Positions 53,663 through 62,700 of a stretch of DNA of 64,000 bases are shown one piece after another. The stretch is from Demequina sp. NBRC 110051. Lineage in GTDB: Bacteria; Actinomycetota; Actinomycetes; Actinomycetales; Demequinaceae. The stretch lies in the NCBI RefSeq assembly GCF_002090055.1, contig NZ_BBRH01000006.1:1-64000 (forward strand), in the 5' to 3' direction. The translations under genes were made by a program, and so were the position numbers. The notes under the pieces were generated by a model, which was given only the letters and a program-made list of their open reading frames with translations, searched no databases and was not told the origin of the DNA. Every line of letters begins with the position of its first letter. The first letter of the stretch is position 1.

Positions 53663-55200
53663 TGCGCGACGCACGCGACGCCTTCGACGCGGCGGGCCAG
53701 AGTGCGGCCGGTGCGATCACCGACAGCCTTGCCGGCCCCGACGCCCTTGCCGTCGACGTGGCCACTGCCTCCCGCCGGCGCCGGCGCCGCACGACCGTCC
53801 GCACCGGTACGGCGTGCGTGGCAATCGTGGCCGCCGCTGCCTCCGCGTTGACTCTGCGTCCCGAGCAACCGTTGGAGAGCATGGCGGCCGCGGATGGCAC
53901 CGTGGGCGAGGCGCTCATCATGCGCCTCGACGACCGTGTGGGTGGGTACTGCGGCGCCAGCATGAACCCAGAGCCTTACGTGCCGTTCGGCGAACCCGGC
54001 GTGGTGATCGCATCTGACGAGGTGCGCGACCTCGGGATCGAGATCGTCGCCCGCCCCCTGGAACTCACGTGGGAGGCCGAGCTCACCATCACTGAGACCG
54101 GGCACGACGGCGTAGTCTCCCTCGCCGAGGACCCCGAACAGGGCCTCACCAGCGTCATGACCGCCATCACCGTCAGCTGGGACGGTGATGCCCTGTACGA
54201 CGTCGATGCCGTGGCCTACATGGTGTCGGGCGGTCGTCTCATCAGCGCGACAGCTGCGTGGCCGGTCGACCTTTCGGTGCTCGAGACCGGTCAGTGGAGC
54301 TTCGACTCTCCCGTGCCGGTCTATGACGCAGCTGAGGACCGCAGTTCGATCACGTACATGTCTCAGATGGAACCCTCGTGCCTAGGGACGCTGGGGGCGA
54401 GTGAGGGCTATCCGTATCTCGCGCCGGATCTGCCCACCAGCCTGCATACGTTTGTGCAGGTGAGGGACGAAGACGGCACACCGTTGCTGACAAATACCGA
54501 CGCCGCAGGGCTCGACGGGACCATGGTGGAGTTCCCTGGGTTCGATCAGGCGGGGCTCACCACCGCCCTGGAGCCCGCAACCCCCGAGGAGATTGAGGAT
54601 GCCGAAGTAGCCGCGGCACGGGAGTTTCCACAGGTGCCGCACCGCTCGACCGCGGCCGAGGTGAGGGACCTGGTGGCGGACACCGGCGTCGCCCTGTCAT
54701 CGGCCGCCAGTGGGGTGCGTCTCCAAGCGCCGTGCGTAGCGAACGCTCGTGCGGTCGCGGGTGACGGCGTCGATATGCCCGTGGTCCCTACCGAGGTGGC
54801 GGACGTGTCGCTGCCCACAACCCTGCCGCGCGGAGCCGTCACGGGCGACGAGTGGTGGTCGAGCCTCGACGAGGAACAGCAAGCCAGTGGCGAGTGGTCC
54901 TCGTGGACGCAGCAAGGGCAGCTGTTCTTGCTCGACCCGGCCACCGGCGCACTCGTCTCGGCCACTCCCGTTCAGGTGGACTTCCTGATCGACATGGCCA
55001 GTGGGAACCGCGCCGAGCTTGTCGGCATGGCCAACCACATGGCGGCCACGTGCGGCGAATGGCCCCTTCCCGAGGCCGGAACGTACCGAGCGCTGCTCTC
55101 GATTGAGTACGACGGCGAACACGTCGAGGGGCTCGTGAGTGACGGCTACGGGTACTTGACCACGTGGGTGGACGCCGGCGAGATCGCCCTGGTCGACTAA
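53662..55200 (+). CDS. Membrane-anchored four-cysteine protein, tandem paralogue 2
   Basis: 512 residues, same plan as the preceding protein: MRDARDAFDAAGQSAAGAITD, basic ASRRRRRRTTV, helix TGTACVAIVAAAASALTL, then an ectodomain with four cysteines (GYCGASM, EPSCLGTL, QAPCVANA, AATCGEWP) and the ending LPEAGTYRALLSIE...AGEIALVD. The ATG at 53662 overlaps the previous stop; a GTG at 53659 is also possible. The DNA of the membrane-helix region is almost identical to paralogue 1 although the ectodomains have diverged. Confidence 0.7.
   Translation: MRDARDAFDAAGQSAAGAITDSLAGPDALAVDVATASRRRRRRTTVRTGTACVAIVAAAASALTLRPEQPLESMAAADGTVGEALIMRLDDRVGGYCGASMNPEPYVPFGEPGVVIASDEVRDLGIEIVARPLELTWEAELTITETGHDGVVSLAEDPEQGLTSVMTAITVSWDGDALYDVDAVAYMVSGGRLISATAAWPVDLSVLETGQWSFDSPVPVYDAAEDRSSITYMSQMEPSCLGTLGASEGYPYLAPDLPTSLHTFVQVRDEDGTPLLTNTDAAGLDGTMVEFPGFDQAGLTTALEPATPEEIEDAEVAAAREFPQVPHRSTAAEVRDLVADTGVALSSAASGVRLQAPCVANARAVAGDGVDMPVVPTEVADVSLPTTLPRGAVTGDEWWSSLDEEQQASGEWSSWTQQGQLFLLDPATGALVSATPVQVDFLIDMASGNRAELVGMANHMAATCGEWPLPEAGTYRALLSIEYDGEHVEGLVSDGYGYLTTWVDAGEIALVD
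53771..53864 (+). repeat. 94-bp direct repeat, copy 2 (helix-coding region of paralogue 2)
   Basis: Second copy of the repeat at 52167-52260; only two substitutions were seen by eye. Suggests recent duplication or gene conversion limited to this segment. Confidence 0.75.
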
Positions 55201-55269
55201 AGAAAAAGGGGGCGTCGGCCACAACCCAAGTGCGGCATCGGCCGTTCATATGCCGACGAAGGGGGTGCG

Positions 55270-55806
55270 GTGAGCGCTGACGATGCCTTGCTGACGGACC
55301 TACTGGAGCGCGCCTCCGGCCGGCTCGCGGCGTACGGGTACCTGCTGACCGGGTCGCAGCATGCGGGCGAGGACCTGGTGCAGGACGCGATCGTGAAGGT
55401 CTTCGTGCGGCGCCGTCGGCTCCCCAATGCGGCGGCGGCCGAGGGATACGTCCGTGCGGCGATGCGTACGCTTCATGTGGACCGGCTGCGGCGCGAGGCG
55501 CGGTGGCGGAACGTCGCGCCGGGGTTGGTGGGCGCCGGCGAGCTTCCTGATCACGCGGACGCAGTGGCGGCCTCGGATGCCGTCGCCCGCGGCCTTGCCG
55601 CCCTGAGTCCTCGCCAGCGCACCGCGGTGGTGCTGCGGTACTTCGACGACCTGCCGGTCGCAGAGGTGGCGCACGAGATGCGCCTCGCGACGGGCACTGT
55701 CAAGCGCTACCTGTCCGAGGCCCTGGACCGGATGGCAACAGTGGTGGGCGCTGACCTGGTGATCGACGAGCGGGCCGATGTCGTGGCGAAGGGAGAGCGG
55801 CGATGA
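55270..55806 (+). CDS. SigE-family ECF RNA polymerase sigma factor (second)
   Basis: 178 residues. Region 2: LAAYGYLLTGSQHAGEDLVQDAIVKVFVRRRRL...YVRAAMRTLHVDRLRREARW. Region 4: LSPRQRTAVVLRYFDDLPVAEVAHEMRLATGTVKRYLSEALDRM. It is a clear paralogue of the sigma factor at 31236-31775, and its domains line up with the two ends of the aberrant protein at 51321-52058. GTG start with AGGGGG upstream. Overlaps the next gene by 4 nt (ATGA). Confidence 0.9.
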   Translation: MSADDALLTDLLERASGRLAAYGYLLTGSQHAGEDLVQDAIVKVFVRRRRLPNAAAAEGYVRAAMRTLHVDRLRREARWRNVAPGLVGAGELPDHADAVAASDAVARGLAALSPRQRTAVVLRYFDDLPVAEVAHEMRLATGTVKRYLSEALDRMATVVGADLVIDERADVVAKGERR

Positions 55807-57668
55807 ACCTTCACGAGGAGTTGGGCAGGATCGGGGCCGATGCGACGGCAGGCTCCCGTGGGCGCCTCGCCTCTGCCGAGGTAGCGGACGGTCTGGGCGC
55901 ACGGGTGCGTCGCGGACGCCGCTCGCGGGTCCTTGGGGGTGCAGGTGTGGTCGCGGGTGTGGCGCTCGTGGCCGTTGGAGTGTGGAGCTGGGTGCCGTTC
56001 GGTGGTGCGGCGTCGGTGGGACCGGCGGGGACTTTGCCGCCGACACCTGCAGTGGGGAGCCCCGAGGCTGATCCCTACCTCTATCAGGTGGACGGCACCA
56101 CGCCGGTCGACACGAGCGCTCCCTTCTCGCTGGCGGGCGACTCTGCCGTCGTCTGCGGCGACGTCATCGATGTCGAGGCGGGCGGGTATTCGCTGAGCAG
56201 CGCAATGCCTGACGGAGGCGTGTTCCTGCTCGCCCGGCTCCACGCGGCTGAGTCAGCCGGAACGACCGCTGAGTGGGAGGTCAGTGTGGGAGGCGGCGCT
56301 TCCTCGATCACTGCGACCGCTGTGGCGATGGTGGGCGACGTGGTGGTTGGTGTGGGCAGCTCCACGTCGGGTCACAGCGTGAGCGACGGCTGGTCGACAG
56401 GGTCGTCGCTGTCGGCGCCGGAGCCCACGCGTTGTGGCGGCGCGTCCGACGACATCGAATTCAACGGCGCGACCGACGTGCGCGATGTGGTGCTGGTGGA
56501 GGCGTGGGGCACCACGGGTGAGAGCGCGCGTACCAGGCTTGCCGTTCTCGCCGCGGACTCGACCGAGCCGTCGAACTATGTGGAGGAGGGTCCGCTGACG
56601 ACCCCGTCGACCGATGCCGTGCCGCAGGGCGCAGTCGATAACGGCGCGCAACCGGTCGACACCAGTGACCTTCGTTGCGGCGCCGAAGGGCGGCTCGAGG
56701 AGGGCGCCACTTGGTATGACAAGGGCGCGACGGACGCCGACGTGGCGGCAGTGTCGCAGACGCTCGCCGACGACGAGAGCGTGGTGGAGCAGCCATCGAC
56801 GCTGTGGGTGGGATACGAGGCGCATCGGTTCGTGGTCACCGTTGAGGCCGATGCCGGACTGACATACGCCGCATACCCAATGCTGTTTCGTGGTGACGAG
56901 ATCGTGGGTCGTCTCGATCCGGTCGGCATCGATGGCGTGCAGGCGGTCGTGTACACGCCGCAGCCGGGGGACTGCGGCGCGTTCGGCGACTGGGTGAGCG
57001 GCAATGACGACACCTTCACCCCCAAGGTCCTGATCGAGGGGACCTTCGCCGACGGCACGGTCGGCGCTCAGTTTGTGGTGAGCGCCGGAGACATTGAGTA
57101 CACGGGTCTTGGACAGTGGGAGGGCGGCGTGCGGGAGCTCGACATCGAGGACCTCGCGACCGCGGAAGTCGTCACGCTGCTAGGCGGTTTCACCTGCGAG
57201 GCGACCCTGGATGCCGCGGAAGCCACGGCAGACGATGGTGTGGGGGACACCTCAACCGGGGCCTTCGCGCCTATCCCGAGCACCGTGGAGACCGGTCGAC
57301 TGTATGGGTACGGCGACGATGCTCTGGTGGGTGGCTACCCGGCGCCGCTCGGGCCCGATGCCACGTTCGCGGTCGAGGAGTTCGGCCGCGAACCGGCGCG
57401 GCTGGTGCTCTCGTCCGGCGAGGACCGGTGGGTGTTCGATGCCGCCTGGTCGGAGCGGGACGACCTCCCGCACGACGACGCTGGATGGTTCGTGGCCCTG
57501 AGCCAGGTCTGGGACTGCGGCTCGCCCGACTTGATCCCGGAAGGCGACTACGAGGCCCGGCTGATCTACTCGGATGCCGACGGCGACCAGGCGGGCACGG
57601 CGGTGCTCTCCGACATCGCGGTGGTGGAGGGCGTCCCCTCGCTCCCGGAAATCGACTCCGCCGGATAG
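55803..57668 (+). CDS. Large membrane protein paired with second ECF sigma factor
   Basis: 621 residues. Cytosolic N-terminus (MNLHEELGRIGADATAG...VRRGRRSR), one helix (VLGGAGVVAGVALVAVGVW), then an acidic ectodomain of about 550 residues with six cysteines (VVCGDVI, TRCGGAS, LRCGAEG, GDCGAFG, FTCEATL, WDCGSPD). The end LIPEGDYEARLIYSD...SDIAVVEG echoes the endings of the tandem proteins upstream. ATGA overlap with the sigma gene argues for an anti-sigma/sensor role. No recognised catalytic motif. Confidence 0.7.
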   Translation: MNLHEELGRIGADATAGSRGRLASAEVADGLGARVRRGRRSRVLGGAGVVAGVALVAVGVWSWVPFGGAASVGPAGTLPPTPAVGSPEADPYLYQVDGTTPVDTSAPFSLAGDSAVVCGDVIDVEAGGYSLSSAMPDGGVFLLARLHAAESAGTTAEWEVSVGGGASSITATAVAMVGDVVVGVGSSTSGHSVSDGWSTGSSLSAPEPTRCGGASDDIEFNGATDVRDVVLVEAWGTTGESARTRLAVLAADSTEPSNYVEEGPLTTPSTDAVPQGAVDNGAQPVDTSDLRCGAEGRLEEGATWYDKGATDADVAAVSQTLADDESVVEQPSTLWVGYEAHRFVVTVEADAGLTYAAYPMLFRGDEIVGRLDPVGIDGVQAVVYTPQPGDCGAFGDWVSGNDDTFTPKVLIEGTFADGTVGAQFVVSAGDIEYTGLGQWEGGVRELDIEDLATAEVVTLLGGFTCEATLDAAEATADDGVGDTSTGAFAPIPSTVETGRLYGYGDDALVGGYPAPLGPDATFAVEEFGREPARLVLSSGEDRWVFDAAWSERDDLPHDDAGWFVALSQVWDCGSPDLIPEGDYEARLIYSDADGDQAGTAVLSDIAVVEGVPSLPEIDSAG

Positions 57669-57684
57669 TTGCGGATATCTCGTG

Positions 57685-58320
57685 TTATTCGTCCGTGGCG
57701 CGCGAGGGCTCATTGCTGAGCCGTGCCCCGAGTGCCGCGAGCCAGCCCGGGATGAGGGCGAAGGCTAACGCGCGTTGCCACCACCCAAACCCATCGCCGA
57801 CCACCTCGGGCCACGCGAGATAGACGGCGAGGAGGCCGCTCGCGACCATGCCGTAGGCGAGCGACACCCCCGTCCACCCGCTCCACACGTCGGTGGCACG
57901 GAAGGTTCTCCACCCGACGAACCCCACGGCGATGAGGGTGATGAAGGCGAGTCCCGCGCCGCGAGAGTGAAGCCAGCCCTCGACGCTGACCGTGGGGGAG
58001 CCGAGCGGGTCGGCGCGGAACACCCCAGCTACAACGAGGCCCAGGGCGCCCAGCCACGCTAGGACGGCGAGCGAGATCCCCGCCCGGCCTGGCACTGTGC
58101 GACGCAGCCCCTCTCCGGCGGCCGCCCAGCCTGCCGCATTGAGGAAGAACGCGAGCCGCATGAACCATGCCCAGTCGCCGCGGGCGTAATTGCTGATGTA
58201 GGCGTCACCGGGAGCCAGGTCCGGGCGTAGCAGGTGGAGCACCGCGATGATGGCGACCCATGCCACGGCGCCGGCGATGGCCGCGCTTCCGAGCATGCGG
58301 ATGGGGTCGGTTCTGGACAT
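57685..58320 (-). CDS. DUF998 membrane protein (copy 2)
   Basis: 211 residues, about six membrane helices. Family marks: DAYISNYARGDWAWFMRLAFF and VVGDGFGWWQRAL. It is a paralogue of the protein at 50460-51104. Start taken at ATG 58320 (MSRTDPIRM); a GTG at 58335 is possible and neither has a Shine-Dalgarno sequence. It ends 16 bp from the convergent membrane protein gene, so the two 3' ends nearly touch. Confidence 0.8.
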   Translation of the reverse strand: MSRTDPIRMLGSAAIAGAVAWVAIIAVLHLLRPDLAPGDAYISNYARGDWAWFMRLAFFLNAAGWAAAGEGLRRTVPGRAGISLAVLAWLGALGLVVAGVFRADPLGSPTVSVEGWLHSRGAGLAFITLIAVGFVGWRTFRATDVWSGWTGVSLAYGMVASGLLAVYLAWPEVVGDGFGWWQRALAFALIPGWLAALGARLSNEPSRATDE

Positions 58321-58429
58321 GCTTGAGGTTCGCACACGGTGACAGTTCAGATGGGTGGCGGCGCCGCGCGGGCGCGCGACCGCGGGCGGCTTCGCGGGGA
58401 CTTTGTTGGAGCCTTCGCGGTGGGGTGGC

Positions 58430-58441
58430 TAGTCTCGAACC
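58430..58441 (+). promoter_or_regulatory. -10 box for leaderless oxidoreductase gene
   Basis: TAGTCT (58430-58435), 6 nt, ATG at 58442. No Shine-Dalgarno sequence. Confidence 0.5.
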
Positions 58442-59458
58442 ATGAGTGCAACGCAGCCCTTTACCGCCCGTGACCCGATGGCCGCCCCCGGATACAAGTG
58501 GGGAATCCTCGGAGCCGGAGGCATCGCCCGCAAGCTCGCGGACGCCGTCACGCAGTACACCCAGTCCGAGGTCGTCGCCGTCGCGGCAGCCTCCGGCGTG
58601 GAGCGCGCCCAGGCGTTTGCCGACGAGAAGGGCATCGCCAAGGCCTACGGCTCCTACGAGGAGCTGGTCGCGGACCCCGAGGTGGACATCGTCTACGTCG
58701 CGACCACGCACAACAACCATCATGAGCCTGCGATCCTCGCGATCAACGCTGGCAAGCACGTGCTGGTCGAGAAAGCTTTCACGCAGAACGAGGCCCAGGC
58801 CCAGCAGATCGTGGATGCTGCCCGCGCCAAGGGCGTCTTCGTCATGGAGGCCATGTGGGCCCGCCACCTGCCTCACATGTATGCCCTGCGTGCGGCCATC
58901 GCACGCGGCGAGATCGGCGACGTTGTCTCGGTGCAGGCGGACCACGGCCAACCCATCGCTCACATCCCCCGCATGGCGCGCGCGGACCTCGCTGGTGGTG
59001 CCCTTCTCGACCTGGGTATCTACCCGATCGCCTTCGCCCACGACATCCTTGGGGTACCGGACGGCATCACCGCGGTGGGCCGCCTCACCGATGCCGGCGT
59101 CGACGCCCAGGTCTCCATGGTCTTCGACTACTCCACCGCGCAGGCGAGCCTCACCACCACCATGGCCGGGCGTACCCCGTGCCAGGCGCACATCGGCGGC
59201 ACCGCGGGCGCGATCGAGATTGAGGGCACCTTCTACAACCCCACGCGTTTCACGGTGCGCCGTCTCGATGGCACCAGCTGGACCTACGACGGTCGCGCCG
59301 AGAACGGCTTCCAGTGGGAGGCTGCCGAGGTCGCCCGCGGCGTCGCTGCCGGCCTGACCGAGTCGCCGCTACACACCCTTGACGAGTCGCTCGAGCTCAT
59401 GCGCATCATGGACGAGATCCGCGCCCAGATTGGCGTGGTCTACCCCAACGAGCGCTAG
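58442..59458 (+). CDS. Gfo/Idh/MocA-family NAD(P)-dependent oxidoreductase
   Basis: 338 residues. Rossmann dinucleotide site WGILGAGGIARKLADA, the EKA/EKP-type HVLVEKAFTQNEAQA (catalytic Lys within VEKA), and the C-terminal substrate domain with GGALLDLGIYPIAFAHDIL (the usual DxGxYxxxxH-like motif). Enzymes of this family oxidise sugars, inositols or dihydrodiols. ATG is leaderless-type. A strong T-run terminator follows, so it is monocistronic. Confidence 0.9.
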   Translation: MSATQPFTARDPMAAPGYKWGILGAGGIARKLADAVTQYTQSEVVAVAAASGVERAQAFADEKGIAKAYGSYEELVADPEVDIVYVATTHNNHHEPAILAINAGKHVLVEKAFTQNEAQAQQIVDAARAKGVFVMEAMWARHLPHMYALRAAIARGEIGDVVSVQADHGQPIAHIPRMARADLAGGALLDLGIYPIAFAHDILGVPDGITAVGRLTDAGVDAQVSMVFDYSTAQASLTTTMAGRTPCQAHIGGTAGAIEIEGTFYNPTRFTVRRLDGTSWTYDGRAENGFQWEAAEVARGVAAGLTESPLHTLDESLELMRIMDEIRAQIGVVYPNER

Positions 59459-59477
59459 ACGCACGCTCTTCGCACGC

Positions 59478-59520
59478 CAGGCGGCGCCTCACTCCTCGTG
59501 AGTGGGGCGCCGCCTGTTTT
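59478..59520 (+). terminator. Rho-independent terminator of oxidoreductase gene
   Basis: CAGGCGGCGCC...(59478-59493) pairs with 59501-59516 to give a 16-bp stem with one T-G pair and a 7-nt loop, followed by TTTT. It is the only classical hairpin-plus-T-run I found in the window. Confidence 0.85.
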
Positions 59521-59628
59521 GTGCCCGCTGGGGCACGGCTCTCGCCGGGCGTACCTTTTGTGATGTTTGCCCCCGTACGCCGCTTTGCATCTTTGTCACA
59601 AGTTCGCGAAAAGTTCTCCTGCTCGGGT

Positions 59629-59691
59629 TGTTGAACCTCAACAGAGCAGTTACTGTGACGAACATCACAGCGACACGTGACGTATGTCACG
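59629..59691 (+). promoter_or_regulatory. Two CRP-type sites and a palindrome upstream of PA14 protein gene
   Basis: TGTGACGAACATCACA (59654-59669) is an exact TGTGA-N6-TCACA site; CGTGACGTATGTCACG (59676-59691) keeps GTGA-N6-TCAC. The palindrome TGTTGA-N3-TCAACA is at 59629-59643. A third exact site, TGTGACGGGAGTCACA (59862-59877), lies in the signal-peptide codons. This pattern predicts control by a CRP/GlxR-type regulator. Confidence 0.7.
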
Positions 59692-59766
59692 CCTGGTTGT
59701 GTGGTTGATGTGGTAGCCGGTCTCGCCGTTGAGATCCGGACGATTCACTACTGAGGGGCTAGTGGA

Positions 59767-62700
59767 ATGTCGAAGAGCACGCCTGTTCACGCCGGAACCC
59801 ACCGTTCGATGTCGCATCACGCGTGGTGGAACGCCGCGGCGATCACCGCGCTGGCGTTGCTTGTGACGGGAGTCACAGCTCCCGCCGCCTCGGCGCATGA
59901 CTTCACGTATGACCCGGATGTGAGCACGTGGCCTTCCTCGTACTCGCCTCTTCCGCTCGACGAGCTCGTCGCGACCAATGACGTCTCGCTCACGTTTGAC
60001 GGCACGGAAGAGGGGCTGCACGCGGGGGTCGGCGCGCTGGGCGGTGACATTGGCTTCACGATGGTGCAGCCCTCGACCTCAGAGCAGACCACCGGCACCG
60101 GTGGTGCGGACCCAGGTGGCCTCTATCAGGGCTACTACCTCCCTCAATTCGTGAGCCTCGCTGGCGGGAGCCTCGTCATCGATGCGACGAAGGGAATCCA
60201 GTACATCACCCAAGGACCCTCCGGTACCGATCGCTTCCGCAACACCCAGGACAACGCCTTCGGTGTCCCGCTGGCCTCGGCAGGGGCGAAGGTTCAGTTG
60301 ACGACGACGGTGTCGGTGCCCAGCAACGCGACCAACTCCGCACAGGGTGGTCTCTGGTTCGGTCCGGATGACGACAACTACGTCAAGCTCGTGGTGCTCA
60401 CCTCCGGCACGAGCCGTCAGGTCCAGTTGGCGCGTGAGATCGGCGGGGCGATGGACACGTCGGCTCCCACCGACGACCAGGTGACGTCGGCGAATGTGCC
60501 GATCACCGATGCGACACCGGTCACCTTGACCCTGACCCTCGATGCCGTGACGGGCACGGCGAGCGCAAGTTACGCGATCGGTGCGGCCGCTACCGTCGAG
60601 CTGGGCGAGGTGGGGCTTCCCGCGAGCTTCGCGGACGGCAGCCTCCTTCCCGAGGCGACGTCAGACCCGGCGACGACGGCCTTCGGCGGAGTCTTCGCCA
60701 CCCGTCGCAACATGGACTCGCTCACCACGCCGGTCCCGTTTGGGTTCGCTGACTTCTCCGTCGTGGAGCTCGACACCGTGCCGCCGGAGGCTCCCGAGGG
60801 CCTCTCGGTCGATGCCGAGCCCGACTCGACTGCTTTGACCTGGACTCCATCCGTTGACGACGACGTCGAGGGCTACCGCGTGTACCGCGCGGCAGCCTCT
60901 CCGGTCGATGCGGTGGCGGCGAACCTTCTCAGCGGCGATGAGTTGGTGGCGGGGACGACATTCACCGACACGCGCGTGTTTGTCGGGCAGGAGTGGGTCT
61001 ACGCCGTCCACGCTGTCGACGAAGCCGGGAACGAGTCGCTGACGGGGATACTGACGCCGACGGTCGAAACCCCGGCACCCGACGGTGACCTGGTGGGCAA
61101 GTACGACTTCACGACCGAAGCCGGTGCGCTCGCGGACGGCTACACCCGCGACAACGGAGCCCCCTACAGTGTCGCTGCCGGATTCGGCTGGATCACCGCC
61201 GACGACGGGACGCCCTTCAACTTCGGTCCGAACACTCGCGTCAGGAGCAACACCAACGGCATCACCGACGGGCGCCTGACCTCGATCATTCACATGCAGT
61301 ACGGCCAGTCGACCACGGGGCCCCTGGACCCTCTACCCACCAACGGAGTGAACTCCGAGCAGGGCGTATGGGAGCTTGACGTCCCGAATGGCACATACGC
61401 CGTCGTGGTCGCCGCGGGTGACACGAGCGACGGCAACTTCGATAGCAGCCACACGGTGGTCGTCGAGGGCGAGACCGCTATCGACGGGTTCAACGGAGCC
61501 GCGCCGCTGTACTTCGAGCAGGGTGTGGTCGAGGTCGACGTCACCGACGGCAAGCTCACCGTCGCCCCGACCGGCGGTGTCAACACCAAGCTGTCGTTCG
61601 TCGAGATCTACGAGGTCGAGGCGGCACCGCTCGTGGCACCTGCCGACTTCACGGCGACGCTTGGCGCCGACGAGGCGTCGGTCGACCTGACCTGGACCGC
61701 CGTCGACGGCGCCGAGGGGTACCAGGTGTTCCGTAGCGAGACCACTCCCGTGGCCCTCGACTCTCCACTGAACGGCGAGGCTGTCACTGGGACCACGTAC
61801 ACCGACTCGACCGTCGAGCCCGGCGTGACGTACTACTACACGGTGGTGGCCGAGTCGACGACGGCACCGACCTCGGGGGCCGCGCCGGAGCAGTCGGTGG
61901 AGATTCCCGCCGAGGCGGTAGCCCCGGCGGCACCCGAAAACGTGACGGCAACGGCCGATGCCGACAGCATCCTGGTCGAGTGGGATGCGGTGGCCGATGC
62001 CGAGGGTTACCAGGTCTTCCGTGGCACCTCGAGCGAGGTGTCGACGGACGTGACGCCGCTGTCTGGCGAGAGCGCGATCATCGAGCTCGAGTTCGACGAC
62101 ACCACCGCGGTGCCTGGCACCGAGTACTTCTACGTCGTGATCGCGGTCGGCGAGGACGACCTCACGTCAGTCCCGTCCGCGGCGGCGAACGCGACGGTCG
62201 ACGTGAATGTCGAGCCTGGCGAGTGCCTCGCCGGGGAGTGGACCGTGCAGTACTTTGCCGGCACGGCGCTCGAGGGCGAAGTGATCGGGTCGGAGTGCTT
62301 GACCGAAATCGATCGAGCCCTCGAGCGTGGTGAGATGCCGATGGATGGCGTGCGCTCGTATGACTACTCGGCGCGGTTCGAGCGCACGGTCGACATCGCC
62401 GAAGCAGGGTCGTACGTCTTCTCACTCGCTCACGATGACGGCGCGCGACTGCTCGTCGACGGTGAGGTGGTTTACGACCAGTTCGTGAAGTCCAACGGTG
62501 ACGTGACCCGGTTCGTCCCAGTGGCGCTCGACGCTGGTGAACATGAGCTCGTCATCGAGTACTTCCAACAATGGGCGCAGGCGAAGCTGACCGTGGGCTG
62601 GGCCGTGGACGTGGCGACGGAGTGCACAGCGGACGAATGGACTGTTGAGTATTTTGCGGGAACAGCGCTAGAAGGCGATGCGATCGCCTCAGAGTGTGTG

